Source: Fidelibacterota bacterium
Lineage (GTDB): Bacteria; Fidelibacterota; Marinisomatia; Marinisomatales; JABMOV01
DNA length: 40,080 nucleotides
NCBI GenBank assembly: GCA_013203145.1
Contig: JABMOV010000150.1
Coordinates: 1 to 40,080 of the forward strand
Direction of reading: 5' to 3'
Below are positions 1 through 9,962 of the stretch, in pieces. Positions within the stretch are counted from its first letter, which is position 1. Each line of letters opens with the position of its first letter. Below the pieces are notes generated by a model. That model worked only from the letters and a program-made list of their open reading frames with translations. It was not told the origin of the DNA and searched no databases. Position numbers and translations under genes: made by a program.

Positions 1-322
<322 letters not shown>

Positions 323-371
323 ATCTTTCGTTTTTATAAATCGAGGCATCAATTTCCAAAAAATTATTATT

Positions 372-492
<121 letters not shown>

Positions 493-498
493 CCTTTT

Positions 499-530
499 GC
501 CCTGACATCTTTGATGTTGGGGCTTTTTTA
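499..530 (+). terminator. Rho-independent terminator of the rRNA operon
   Basis: GCCCTGACATC and GATGTTGGGGC form an 11-bp stem with two G-T wobbles around a three-base TTT loop, directly followed by a run of seven residues that are nearly all T. It begins a few bases after the 5S 3' end. Confidence 0.9.
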
Positions 531-531
531 T

Positions 532-561
532 TTGTATGATGAACCTCACAGCATTTATAAT
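532..561 (+). promoter_or_regulatory. Candidate promoter for the 629-15518 gene block
   Basis: TTGTAT (532-537) and TATAAT (556-561) lie 18 bases apart, immediately downstream of the rRNA terminator and 67 bases upstream of the first gene. The -10 box is perfect for a sigma-70 type factor and the -35 box is weaker. An AAGGGAG Shine-Dalgarno-like site follows at 612-618. This is pattern matching only, and FCB bacteria can use divergent promoter consensus sequences. Confidence 0.4.
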
Positions 562-628
562 ACATTTATTTGTAATTGTATAAGGAACTAGGTTCAGGTA
601 AATTTTATCACAAGGGAGTTGAAGTACT

Positions 629-1810
629 ATGAAAAATAAGCTTATACAAATTATAATAATGATACTAGTATTTTCAAATACAAGTATATCTTATAGTCAG
701 ACTGTATATTTAGAAGGTCAAATATTTGAATATGCTACTTATTATATAAGTAGTTTTGATTTACAGACAGGATCATCCCAGGTGCAATTTTTTAGCTACA
801 ATATTATATCTGATTCGTACCCCGTTTATGTAAAATTATATTTTAAAGGTGATATGATTTCTGAATCATTGGGTATTGATGAACATACTACTATCGTTGA
901 GTTACAAACATCTCCATTTGAAATCCAAGCGCAAGTCATTTTGGATAGTCGTGATATGTCCAGTGAAAATAATATTATCTATGATATGGCATCACCACCA
1001 AATGCGATTGAAATTCATGGACAATTACTAGACGTAATGAACCCTGCTCAATTTGATGCGATTTTAAGTTCAGTGATAACAAGTGGAAAACTTGCAGATG
1101 GAGAATATACGTTCGAAGTCAAATTATATTCCGGATCAAACCCGAATAACCTTTCTTTTGCTTACGAAGATAGCAAAGTATTTTATATTCATTCTCCAGT
1201 TTCAATTTCCCTTGAATCTCCGGGTGGGGAACTTCAGGATACAACCTCAAATATTGTTTTTACTACCTATCCTATTTTTAATTGGTATTCCGAAACTTGC
1301 CAAGGATGTGAAAACCATATTCGTGTAGCTGAATTCAATCCTTCAATCCATTCATCAATTGACGAAGCGATTGAAGATGATATGTCTCTACCATTCAATT
1401 CTGGTGGGAATTGGGAAGCTATCGGATCATTCAATAGTTTCCAATATCCATTATCAGGTGCAAGACCATTAGAATTTGGTAATGTGTATGTGTGGCAGAT
1501 TCGTCAAACATTACTTTCAACTGCTGGACAGGAAGAATTATTATCCCCAGTTTATGCATTTAAAATATCTGATATGAATAGTCCTTCCAGCCCTGAAACA
1601 ACAAATCCTGTAATCCAAATGTTGCAACAGGCTTTAGGAGATGCACAATTCAATCAATTGATGGCGGCTGGTCAGCAATTAAATGGTTACATACCAACTG
1701 GAGATTTTTCTATAAATGGCATTCCCGTAGATGAATCGAGTGTTGCCTTTATATTGAATCAAGTGATAAACCAGAATATTCAGGTTCAATCGATTCAGGT
1801 AGAGGATTAA
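629..1810 (+). CDS. Exported protein of unknown function, first gene of the FecR/cyclase block
   Basis: This is a 393-residue protein with a clear N-terminal signal peptide (hydrophobic IIIMILVFSNTSIS, then Ser-Gln near residue 24). The rest is beta-rich and soluble, with no further membrane segment. Around residues 195-300 there is an Ig-like stretch with SLESPGG, then PIFNWYSETC, then YVWQIR, which resembles domains in surface proteins of FCB bacteria. I do not recognise a named family. An AAGGGAG site (612-618) ten bases before the ATG supports the start. The stop is two bases from the next gene (FecR-domain protein), so the two are almost certainly co-transcribed and may act together in the envelope. 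Confidence 0.85.
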   Translation: MKNKLIQIIIMILVFSNTSISYSQTVYLEGQIFEYATYYISSFDLQTGSSQVQFFSYNIISDSYPVYVKLYFKGDMISESLGIDEHTTIVELQTSPFEIQAQVILDSRDMSSENNIIYDMASPPNAIEIHGQLLDVMNPAQFDAILSSVITSGKLADGEYTFEVKLYSGSNPNNLSFAYEDSKVFYIHSPVSISLESPGGELQDTTSNIVFTTYPIFNWYSETCQGCENHIRVAEFNPSIHSSIDEAIEDDMSLPFNSGGNWEAIGSFNSFQYPLSGARPLEFGNVYVWQIRQTLLSTAGQEELLSPVYAFKISDMNSPSSPETTNPVIQMLQQALGDAQFNQLMAAGQQLNGYIPTGDFSINGIPVDESSVAFILNQVINQNIQVQSIQVED

Positions 1811-1812
1811 CA

Positions 1813-2490
1813 ATGAATAATAAAATTGTAATAATTATATTTGTTTTTTCAGCCTTTTTGATGGCAGGGAGTAAAATTGCTGTAGCTACAAAGGTTACAG
1901 GAAATGCTGAATTTCAAAGAGGTACTGAGGAACAAGATTTTAGCCAACTAAAACCAGGTACAGTTTTAGAAGATGGTGACAAAGTAAAAACGGGTGCTAA
2001 TGGTTTCGCAGCTGTGATTTTCATTGATGATAAATCTACGTTGAAAATTCGCGGTAATAGTGAAGTCCAAATCAATGGACAGCGATCTGCAACAAGCATA
2101 TCAAAAAAGATAAATATGGAAACAGGGACGGTTCGCGCGAAAATTAACGATCAGAAAAAAAGTGAATTTGTTATTCAAACTCCCACTTCTGTTGCGTCAG
2201 TAAAAGGGACTGATTTTTGGTTTGTATCTGACTTGGCAACTGGCGATCAATTATTTGGTCTTGAGGGAAATGTGCTCTTCACAAATATACTTTCGGGTAT
2301 GTCGATGGATGTGACTGCTGGATTAACTTGTGTATCAGGTCATGATGGTAGTATGGATATGGGCGCAACCAATCCTTCAGATGTACCAGTTGACCCGGAT
2401 GAAACAGATGGAGGTCAATCCAGTCAAATGGAGATTCAATTTGAAGATGAAGACGGGAACACTAAAACTCTGATCATCGAATACCAATAA
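1813..2490 (+). CDS. FecR-domain exported protein
   Basis: This is a 225-residue exported protein. A hydrophobic N-terminus (IVIIIFVFSAFLMAG) is followed by a FecR domain at about residues 40-170: LKPGTVLEDGDKVKTG, then a beta-strand region with LKIRGNSEV, then FVIQTPTSVASVKGTDFW, the family signature. The C-terminus is acidic (DEDGNTKTL). Classical FecR is an anti-sigma regulator with a cytoplasmic N-terminal part, but this protein has no such part and no ECF sigma factor is adjacent. It is therefore a periplasmic or surface FecR-type protein of the kind found next to CHASE2 cyclases. It lies two bases after the preceding gene and 38 bases before a beta-barrel gene. Confidence 0.88.
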   Translation: MNNKIVIIIFVFSAFLMAGSKIAVATKVTGNAEFQRGTEEQDFSQLKPGTVLEDGDKVKTGANGFAAVIFIDDKSTLKIRGNSEVQINGQRSATSISKKINMETGTVRAKINDQKKSEFVIQTPTSVASVKGTDFWFVSDLATGDQLFGLEGNVLFTNILSGMSMDVTAGLTCVSGHDGSMDMGATNPSDVPVDPDETDGGQSSQMEIQFEDEDGNTKTLIIEYQ

Positions 2491-2528
2491 CCCTTTTATC
2501 ACCGTAATAATTCCCATAAACTAATCCA

Positions 2529-5246
2529 ATGAATATGTGGCTGTCCGACCATATACTTCGGAAGGGAATTGGAATCCTCCTCCTTTTTAATGTCCTGTTA
2601 TCGCAACAGGACTCTCCTGTATTTCATAAAACACCCGAAATCGCCATATCTGGAGAACCACTCGAAATTACAATTTCATTGTTTGATGACATTTCAATTT
2701 TAGAAAGCACTCTTTTTTATCGTACACCTGGACAACATAGCTACCGTGAAATTCAAATGAGACACGCGGGCTTATCTTGGGTGGGAACTATTCCGGGTGA
2801 ATATATAGACGATTTTGGAATTGAATATGCTATCATATTATTACTATCCAATGGTGGCACAATTGGTTTTCCTGAAAATGAACCTTTTGAAAACCCGATT
2901 TGTGTCCCGGTTCGTTCAGTGGCTGATACAGGCAGACGGTTTCGTGGTTCAGACCAATATTCAGCAGAACAAATGATGGACGCTGAATTACTAATTCTTT
3001 CACCAGAACCCGGTAGCGATAATTTACCTTCTAATATCGTGATAGCGGCTTCATTCTTCCATGCTCCTTTTGTTGATTCTTCTTCCATTCAGGTACTGGT
3101 GGATGATAAAGACTATACCACACAAACTCTTATTACTGATGGATTAATAAATCTTGTTCCAGAATCCTTGGAGCCTGGACATCATAATATTTCAATCAAG
3201 CTGAAAACGGTTTATGGAGTAACCATAAAACCAGTGAATTGGTCCTTTACGGTGATAAAATCCGGTTTTAACCTCAAAGAACAACTTATTTATAGCGGAG
3301 ATGCTAATACGCGATCATCCATGGAATATAACGGTGGTTCAATTTTAAATGTTTCGGATGCTTCAGTGAAAATGAACGGTAGCATCACGTGGATGGGGGT
3401 TAAAACAAACTTGAGATTATCCACAAAAGAATCGGATTATTTACAACCATACAATCGGTTTTCTATGGAATTACTGTTTGGGGATTATCTATCTATCAAA
3501 ATGGGTGACTATTTCCCATCAATAAACGCCTTTACGATTAATGGCAAACGAATTCGAGGACTGGGTGTCCAGATTCGACTTCCATGGGTAAAATTTCACT
3601 CAGTTTCAGGAACAATAAATAGACCTGTCCACTGGAAAGGTGAGTCAAACCAAGGATATGTGTTTAATACCTCTGATCTTAAAACAGATACTACAGGGAG
3701 TTATATTTTTCCCTTAGATCGAACAGGGTACACATTTAAAAGAGAAGTAAATGCTTATCAGTTATTTATTCAACCGATAAAACGTTTTTCATTGGGACTT
3801 CATTTTCTTAAAGCTACAGACGACAATACTTCGGTAAATAGGATGTTACCGGATAACGCTACTTTTGTAGTAGATACATTGATTACATCCGATAACTATA
3901 CATATCAATCATTTATTCAAGCGGTGCAACAATTTGGTGGGACAGTCAATTTCCCAGCATCGAATTGGAAAGGAGGAGACCCCAAAGACAATGTAGTAGC
4001 TGGATTTGCAATTGCTACATTATTTGACAACAATAAATTACGGTTTGAATTAGACTGGAATATTAGTCTGTATAACAGAAATATTTGGGATGGTGCTATG
4101 TCTATTGCAGAATTGGATACTGCCTTGGACGATAGTCTGGATGGATGGATAGGAACACAATATGATGAAAATGGATTGATTTTACCGGGCTCACTATTAA
4201 TTGATACATTGGCATTATTCAATCCGTTAGACTATGAAAATTTATTTACTGTGAATCAGTATATGATACCATTAGTGCCAATCGATATAGCTTCTTATTC
4301 AGATACCCCAATTGCTACAATTATGAATATGCCATCTACCGCTTATGCTATTCGATTAATAGGTAACTATCATATTAACAATTTTACAATTGAGTATCAC
4401 CAAGTTGGTCCGGAATTTGTATCATTAGGCAATCCTTATATGACAAATAATATTCGTGAATTCACGATGAAAAATCGAATTCGGCTTATGGAAAATAAAC
4501 TTATCTTGAGTGCTGGTTACCAACATAGAGACAATAAAATTTTAAAAACTACCGTTGATCCATTAAACACAAATACTTTTAGTGCAAGTATGACACTTAT
4601 GCCTGGAGCAGATGCTCCTACGCTTATGTTCAACATTCAATCCATTGGTAAAAACAATGAAAAGGAAGAAATAAATTTAATTGGGAGTGAAAGAGTTGAT
4701 CTAAGAGAAAATTCAAGAACAGTGCAAACCACAATGTCTTTGAATTACCCATTTCCCACACCCACTTCGTCTCATAATATTGTTATTAACTTTAATACAG
4801 TTAAAAACACTGATAATTATGAGAGTGAACGATTGGATGGATATTTATTCCCAAAGACTGACACACGATCGTACTCAATTAATATGAGCAGTCGATTTCC
4901 AACATCCTTGCGAACTGTATTTAGTAGTAGTATCACAGAATTGGCATTACCAACTATTAGTTCCACAGGAGAAATCACAACAAAACCATTTGTATGGACT
5001 GCCGCAAGTTTCAATGGATCATATGCAATTAATAATACAAAGCTCAGAGTGCTTGGTGGTATCAATTGGATGAATAGTAATGGCGATATTAATTCAAATA
5101 TTTTCGGGATTCGTATGGGTGGGAATTATACAATTATGGAAAATATGACAGCTAATTTGTCCTCAAATTTCCGAATAATGAACACAGAAAAAACGTGGGG
5201 AATGAATAGTTATGGTGTTTTATTAACAATTGGATACAGGTTTTAA
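2529..5246 (+). CDS. Large outer-membrane beta-barrel protein
   Basis: This is a 905-residue exported protein. The signal peptide (GIGILLLFNVLLSQQ) is followed by Ig-like regions to about residue 245. The remaining ~650 residues alternate amphipathic beta-strands and turns, as in outer-membrane barrels. The chain ends LLTIGYRF, a C-terminal Phe typical of the beta-signal read by the BAM complex. No TonB box or plug domain is apparent, so a TonB-dependent receptor is not supported. The stop is one base before the adenylate cyclase start, so the two are transcriptionally, and probably translationally, coupled. Its role could be ligand binding or transport feeding the periplasmic CHASE2 sensor; that is inference. 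Confidence 0.82.
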   Translation: MNMWLSDHILRKGIGILLLFNVLLSQQDSPVFHKTPEIAISGEPLEITISLFDDISILESTLFYRTPGQHSYREIQMRHAGLSWVGTIPGEYIDDFGIEYAIILLLSNGGTIGFPENEPFENPICVPVRSVADTGRRFRGSDQYSAEQMMDAELLILSPEPGSDNLPSNIVIAASFFHAPFVDSSSIQVLVDDKDYTTQTLITDGLINLVPESLEPGHHNISIKLKTVYGVTIKPVNWSFTVIKSGFNLKEQLIYSGDANTRSSMEYNGGSILNVSDASVKMNGSITWMGVKTNLRLSTKESDYLQPYNRFSMELLFGDYLSIKMGDYFPSINAFTINGKRIRGLGVQIRLPWVKFHSVSGTINRPVHWKGESNQGYVFNTSDLKTDTTGSYIFPLDRTGYTFKREVNAYQLFIQPIKRFSLGLHFLKATDDNTSVNRMLPDNATFVVDTLITSDNYTYQSFIQAVQQFGGTVNFPASNWKGGDPKDNVVAGFAIATLFDNNKLRFELDWNISLYNRNIWDGAMSIAELDTALDDSLDGWIGTQYDENGLILPGSLLIDTLALFNPLDYENLFTVNQYMIPLVPIDIASYSDTPIATIMNMPSTAYAIRLIGNYHINNFTIEYHQVGPEFVSLGNPYMTNNIREFTMKNRIRLMENKLILSAGYQHRDNKILKTTVDPLNTNTFSASMTLMPGADAPTLMFNIQSIGKNNEKEEINLIGSERVDLRENSRTVQTTMSLNYPFPTPTSSHNIVINFNTVKNTDNYESERLDGYLFPKTDTRSYSINMSSRFPTSLRTVFSSSITELALPTISSTGEITTKPFVWTAASFNGSYAINNTKLRVLGGINWMNSNGDINSNIFGIRMGGNYTIMENMTANLSSNFRIMNTEKTWGMNSYGVLLTIGYRF

Positions 5247-5247
5247 T

Positions 5248-7740
5248 ATGAAACAAATACTTAAATATTTAAAAGAGCATGGTGTAGGGATAGGCCTTAC
5301 TTTAGGCTCAATCTTGGTTGTACTAATTTTGCACTTTTTTGGTACGTTTGATATTCTAGAACTGAAAACCTACGACTTCAGATTTACTACCGTACGTGGA
5401 CCATTAACAGGATGGAGAGCCACCGATTCCACATTTATTGAAAACGGTACAGATGTCGTATTGGTTGAAGTGGATGATGAAGCATATCGTTTAATGCCAG
5501 AAAAGGGGGGGTGGAATGAGTGGCCTTATCCTCGGGTTGTATGGGCACATACGATCGACAATCTATCTCGCGCAGGAGCAAAAGTAATAGCATTTGATAT
5601 TCAGTTTGATGCATCCAAAGAGGGGGATGATGAAATAGCTCGTGCAATCATTGATGCGAAAGCACGTGGGACGACAGTTATAATTTCAGTTAAAAAGGCA
5701 ACAGAATCGACGCGAATTCCACCAACCTATATTGCTGAACCAACTGCAATAATAAAAGCTGCAAATCCTGAAGTTGGTTTAATTAACGACATGATGGATG
5801 AAGATGGATTTTCACGTCAATATCAATTGTGGGATGAATTGAGACACGAGCCAGGTAAGGCACATTTAACATTTGGAGTTAAAAGTGTAAGAGCATTTCT
5901 AGATATTCCTGATTCTACTATCCCGCAATTTGATACTGATTTAGGTGTTTTCAATTTTGGACCTCTGAAGATTGAAGCCTATGGGGCAACTAATAATTTT
6001 CTAGTAAATTATTACGGTCCACCCTCTGGTTATAAAATTCCGTCTGAAGAATATTTTCCACCTTGGAGTACGTTTTCACGTTATTCTCTAGCATATATTA
6101 TCGATACAGATTTAGTAACACTCAATAATCCCGAAGAAGATATCGATTGGATGAATCAATTTATTCCAGGCGAAATTCCAGATTGGATTCAAGCAATAGA
6201 TGATCCTGTAGAACGTACCGAAATGATGGCAATCATGGGATTAGGGGAAAATTTTGATATTACTTCATCCCCATTTTATAATAAAATCGTAGTTATTGGG
6301 GTAGCTGTTGAAGTTATTCATGATTCAAAATCGACACCTTACTATAACTATTTTGGATTGCAGCAATTGACACCTGGAATGGAAACTCATGCAAACGCAA
6401 TTCAAACACTTCTCCATAACAATTCAATCAATGTATATGGGAAACGATTAACTCAAATTCAACAAGATCAGAATAAATTCTTAACTCTTTATAAGCATGG
6501 TCAATTGATATTACTACTTTGCATTATTGCTTATATCCTATTATCATTTATGAATCCCGTTTTGGCTGGTATATTAATATTTATTGAAGGATTAGTGTAT
6601 TTTGGTTTAGCATGTGGTCAATTTACCAATGACTCATTTTGGATGGTAAAAGTTCTATTACGGAAGGTATTTCCAGATAGTTTTGTTATTGATCATCAAT
6701 CGTGGTTTTTTTCAGATTTACCCGGAATTGGCGAAAGCACAATGATACCCATTATTGTTCCTATAGCCGGAGTATTAGTGACGTATACGAGTAACGTGAT
6801 ATACAAATTTCTTGTTGAACAACGGGATAAAAAATTCTTGAAATCTACCTTTAGTACCTATATTTCTCCGGACCTGATTGATCAAATGTATGAACAGAAA
6901 CAACAACCAAAACTTGGTGGGGAATCAGGATATCACACTGCCTTTTTCTCTGATATACAAAGCTTTTCTTCATTCTCTGAAGTACTTGAGCCAGAAAAGA
7001 TGGTGGCTTTAATGAATGAATACCTAACGGAGATGACTGATATTTTGCTAAATCGGAAAGGAACATTAGATAAATACATTGGCGATGCAATTGTTGCGTT
7101 TTATGGTGCTCCGGTACCTATTGAAGATCAAGAATATCAAGCGTGTATGACAGCCCTTGAGATGGAGGTTAAGCTAGTAGAACTTCGCGAAAAATGGAAA
7201 TCGGAGGAAGGTTGGCCTGAAATCGTTCATAATATGCAACACCGGATTGGATTAGGATCCGGAAATATTGTAACAGGTAATATGGGTTCAACGATGCGGA
7301 TGAACTATACCATGATGGGTGACACCGTGAATATATCTGCACGACTCGAAGCTAGTGCAAAGCAATACGGCATTTACATACAGGTGTTGGATACCACACG
7401 AAATGCTGTAAAAGAGAGATTTGAATGGCGTTTCCTTGATTTTGTTCTGGTAAAAGGGAAATCAATTCCTGTAAAGACCTATGAATTGATGTCAGAAAAA
7501 GAAAAAGTAACAGAAGAAATATCTACACTATTGGATGCATTTCATGCCGCGCAAGATCAATATTTTGCTCAGAATTGGGATGCGGCAATCAAAGGATTTC
7601 AAGAGTCGGAAAAATTGGAAAATATGTTTCCGGGAAGAAATACAAATCCTTCAGTCATATATATTAAACGATGCGAATATTTAAAAGAAAACCCGCCCGG
7701 TGATGATTGGGATGGTGTATGGACATTGACCGCAAAATAA
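5248..7740 (+). CDS. CHASE2-domain class III adenylate cyclase
   Basis: This is an 830-residue membrane enzyme predicted to make cAMP. Order: TM helix at about 13-34; periplasmic CHASE2 sensor at about 45-395 (VVLVEVDDEAYRLM, VIAFDIQFD); TM helices in 420-460 and 498-520; class III cyclase domain at about 560-740. Catalytic residues are present: metal aspartates in FFSDIQSFSSF and KYIGDAIVAFYG, the adenine-selecting Lys in DKYIGD, and the Asp, Asn and Arg of MGDTVNISARLE. It should therefore be an active homodimeric adenylate cyclase. A TPR-like tail follows (about 755-815). I chose ATG 5248 over the in-frame TTG at 5230, which would overlap the barrel gene. The neighbours suggest that the cyclase reads an envelope state. 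Confidence 0.93.
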   Translation: MKQILKYLKEHGVGIGLTLGSILVVLILHFFGTFDILELKTYDFRFTTVRGPLTGWRATDSTFIENGTDVVLVEVDDEAYRLMPEKGGWNEWPYPRVVWAHTIDNLSRAGAKVIAFDIQFDASKEGDDEIARAIIDAKARGTTVIISVKKATESTRIPPTYIAEPTAIIKAANPEVGLINDMMDEDGFSRQYQLWDELRHEPGKAHLTFGVKSVRAFLDIPDSTIPQFDTDLGVFNFGPLKIEAYGATNNFLVNYYGPPSGYKIPSEEYFPPWSTFSRYSLAYIIDTDLVTLNNPEEDIDWMNQFIPGEIPDWIQAIDDPVERTEMMAIMGLGENFDITSSPFYNKIVVIGVAVEVIHDSKSTPYYNYFGLQQLTPGMETHANAIQTLLHNNSINVYGKRLTQIQQDQNKFLTLYKHGQLILLLCIIAYILLSFMNPVLAGILIFIEGLVYFGLACGQFTNDSFWMVKVLLRKVFPDSFVIDHQSWFFSDLPGIGESTMIPIIVPIAGVLVTYTSNVIYKFLVEQRDKKFLKSTFSTYISPDLIDQMYEQKQQPKLGGESGYHTAFFSDIQSFSSFSEVLEPEKMVALMNEYLTEMTDILLNRKGTLDKYIGDAIVAFYGAPVPIEDQEYQACMTALEMEVKLVELREKWKSEEGWPEIVHNMQHRIGLGSGNIVTGNMGSTMRMNYTMMGDTVNISARLEASAKQYGIYIQVLDTTRNAVKERFEWRFLDFVLVKGKSIPVKTYELMSEKEKVTEEISTLLDAFHAAQDQYFAQNWDAAIKGFQESEKLENMFPGRNTNPSVIYIKRCEYLKENPPGDDWDGVWTLTAK

Positions 7741-7790
7741 ATGTGAGAATAGTCACGGTGATTTCTTAAATCATTCTCTATTTTGATGTT

Positions 7791-8738
7791 ATGCTGAGGA
7801 GAAAAATACAAACAGCTTTTCTTTGGATACTGATTCCAACTTTCGGATTCATATTATCATGCAAATCATTTGATATGTTTGGTGAGATAACAAATCCATT
7901 TGATCCCTCTAGCAACAGTTATGCTCCGCCACAAACTGAATTTGTGGGCGGACCAGCAAATGATGAAGTCATTCATGTAAATGAGACAACCTTACAGTGG
8001 CGACATGCCAATCAAATTTATTGGCCAACAGATTCTTCTGGCTATACAGTTGCTGCAGCTGTAGAGTTTGCTTATCGTATTAATTTTGGCAATTGGTCAG
8101 AATTTAAAAGCGGTCGTGAATTATTAATAGATTCCCTCTCGTATTGGACATTTGATACATCTACCGGTATTCATTCATTTCAATTGTCAGGTTTGGAAGA
8201 TCGTCAATATTTCTTTGAGGTTTTGTGTCATTATCCCACTGAGATTGAAGAGGGATTAGCAAAATTTCGCAGATTTATCGTCGATGCTCTTCAAGGACCT
8301 GGACTTATATTATCACCTGCAATCGCCAATATAGATTCCAACGGAACATTTGTTCTCACTGTTGTGGGAATTGATGTAAACGATCTAATGGGAGTACATG
8401 CATTTGTAAAATATAATCCAGATGACTTTTTAATCCAGAATTATACTGTACAATCTGATTCAACACATTTTCTTATGCAAACACTAACTCCTAACATTGA
8501 TGATTTTTCGTTTATCGAAAATGATGAAACCAGTGGATTACTTGATGTGAATATTGCTATTACAACTGGAGTAGGGAATGGTGTAAATGGAACAGGAGAA
8601 ATAATCCGTCTGACCATGAATCATATCGGCACTCGAGGAAATAAAACTATAGAAATCCTGCCAGAATCAGCGCTGAGGAATACATTGAACGAAGATCAAC
8701 TTATTCTCATACAAAATGCAACCATAAATATTTGGTAA
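7791..8738 (+). CDS. Lipoprotein with a cohesin-like domain
   Basis: This is a 315-residue protein with a lipoprotein signal: a hydrophobic stretch ending in the lipobox ILSC with Cys24 as the lipidated residue. Residues ~45-165 look like an Ig/FN3-type domain (LQWRHANQIYW, RINFGNWSEF, RQYFFEVLCHYP). Residues ~175-305 have the pattern of a cohesin-like fold: ILSPAIANIDSNGTFVLTVVG, then VHAFVKYNPDDF, then a final strand with NATINIW. Cohesins bind dockerin modules, and the giant protein two genes downstream carries a dockerin-like motif. An outer-membrane anchoring role for this lipoprotein is therefore plausible but inferred. It starts 50 bases after the cyclase gene and is probably in the same operon. 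Confidence 0.8.
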   Translation: MLRRKIQTAFLWILIPTFGFILSCKSFDMFGEITNPFDPSSNSYAPPQTEFVGGPANDEVIHVNETTLQWRHANQIYWPTDSSGYTVAAAVEFAYRINFGNWSEFKSGRELLIDSLSYWTFDTSTGIHSFQLSGLEDRQYFFEVLCHYPTEIEEGLAKFRRFIVDALQGPGLILSPAIANIDSNGTFVLTVVGIDVNDLMGVHAFVKYNPDDFLIQNYTVQSDSTHFLMQTLTPNIDDFSFIENDETSGLLDVNIAITTGVGNGVNGTGEIIRLTMNHIGTRGNKTIEILPESALRNTLNEDQLILIQNATINIW

Positions 8739-8767
8739 TCCATGAACAAATTAACCCGGAAATAAAT

Positions 8768-9961
8768 ATGAAGAAATTCACCGGATTCATTACGATACTT
8801 CTTTTTTCAACCATACTTACGGCCCAAATAGCTGAAGTTACAAATGTGACCGCCTCTCAACGAACGGATGGGTCAAAGATCGTGGATATCTACTATGATC
8901 TGTCTGACGATATTACGTTTTCAACATTCACCGTCACTGTAGAAATCAGCATGGATGGTGGGACAATCTTTTCGCCAACATCATATGTTACTGGAGATAA
9001 CGGTAATGGAATTGTTGCTGGTATAGGGAAGCAAATTGAATGGAACCTCGGTGCTGAATACCCAGGGATGTTCAATAATCAAACCGTTATTCGTGTTGTT
9101 GCAACTGGGAGATTCTTCATAGTTCCCTTTGATTTTGTATTGGTAGTCACGGGTGATTTCACTTACGGTGGTGGAAGTGATATCAGAAATATCCCTTATG
9201 ATTATGAAATGATGACATATGAGGTCACGTGCGCAGATTATACGACATTTGTATTAGATGCGATGGAAGCATCTCAAATTACATTTGATGGGAATTGGGT
9301 TCGGGGATATTATGCTGGAGATGAACAATATGAACCGGGAGAATATAATCTATTAGCTACATGGGAAAGCCATATATCTTGGAACGGAACAACATTTATT
9401 GTTGAAGAAGGATTTGGGGATCATCCGGTAACGGGTGTTACTTGGTTTGGTGCAAATAAGTTTGCAGAGTATTATGCATTAAGATTACCTACTGAGGAAG
9501 AATGGGAGAAAGCTGCCCGAGGAATCACTGGTTTCTCATATCCATGGGGTAATGAAATAGATAGTAGTCGTGCTAATTACCGTTTAAGTGGTGATCCTTG
9601 GGATGCTGGTGATAATTGGGAAATTATCGCTACAACACCTGTTGGATTTTATAATGGTCAATTATATAATAGTTTTCAAACAACTAATAGCCCATCTCCT
9701 TATGGTGCATACGACATGGTAGGGAATGTAAATGAATGGACAAGCAGCTGGTTTGAAAATAACAACAACCGCCATGTTTATCGATCAGGAACCTATCGTT
9801 GGAATTCATGGGATATATTGACGTATCATCGATGGGACTGGAATTCAAATGATTATTCCAGAGAAACAGGTTTCCGCTGTGTTCGTACCATTAGTTCTGC
9901 ACGTGCTGATTTTTTGTTGAATAATAAAACGGCAAAATCGAAAGCAAAATCCAATAAATAA
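8768..9961 (+). CDS. Exported FGE/SUMF1-fold protein lacking the catalytic cysteines
   Basis: This is a 397-residue exported protein (signal MKKFTGFITILLFSTILTAQ). After a beta-rich N-terminal domain (about 20-125), residues ~130-385 show the formylglycine-generating-enzyme fold: MMTYEVTCADYTTFVL, GDHPVTGVTWFGANKFAEYY, LRLPTEEEWEKAARG, FSYPWGNE, YGAYDMVGNVNEWTSSWF and ETGFRCVR. The cysteine pair of true FGE normally sits between the GNVxEW and GFRC motifs, but the segment HVYRSGTYRWNSWDILTYHR has none. A sulfatase-activating role is therefore unlikely; many such proteins are structural, as in gliding-type lipoproteins. I chose the ATG at 8768 because it begins the signal peptide. One base separates it from the next gene. 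Confidence 0.85.
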   Translation: MKKFTGFITILLFSTILTAQIAEVTNVTASQRTDGSKIVDIYYDLSDDITFSTFTVTVEISMDGGTIFSPTSYVTGDNGNGIVAGIGKQIEWNLGAEYPGMFNNQTVIRVVATGRFFIVPFDFVLVVTGDFTYGGGSDIRNIPYDYEMMTYEVTCADYTTFVLDAMEASQITFDGNWVRGYYAGDEQYEPGEYNLLATWESHISWNGTTFIVEEGFGDHPVTGVTWFGANKFAEYYALRLPTEEEWEKAARGITGFSYPWGNEIDSSRANYRLSGDPWDAGDNWEIIATTPVGFYNGQLYNSFQTTNSPSPYGAYDMVGNVNEWTSSWFENNNNRHVYRSGTYRWNSWDILTYHRWDWNSNDYSRETGFRCVRTISSARADFLLNNKTAKSKAKSNK

Positions 9962-9962
9962 A

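Noticed and set aside
2529..5246. TonB-dependent receptor
   Set aside because: A FecR neighbour suggested it, but no TonB box, plug domain or ECF sigma gene is visible.
5230..5247. TTG start for the adenylate cyclase
   Set aside because: The ATG at 5248 gives a normal cytoplasmic N-terminus and avoids overlap with the barrel gene's C-terminal strand.
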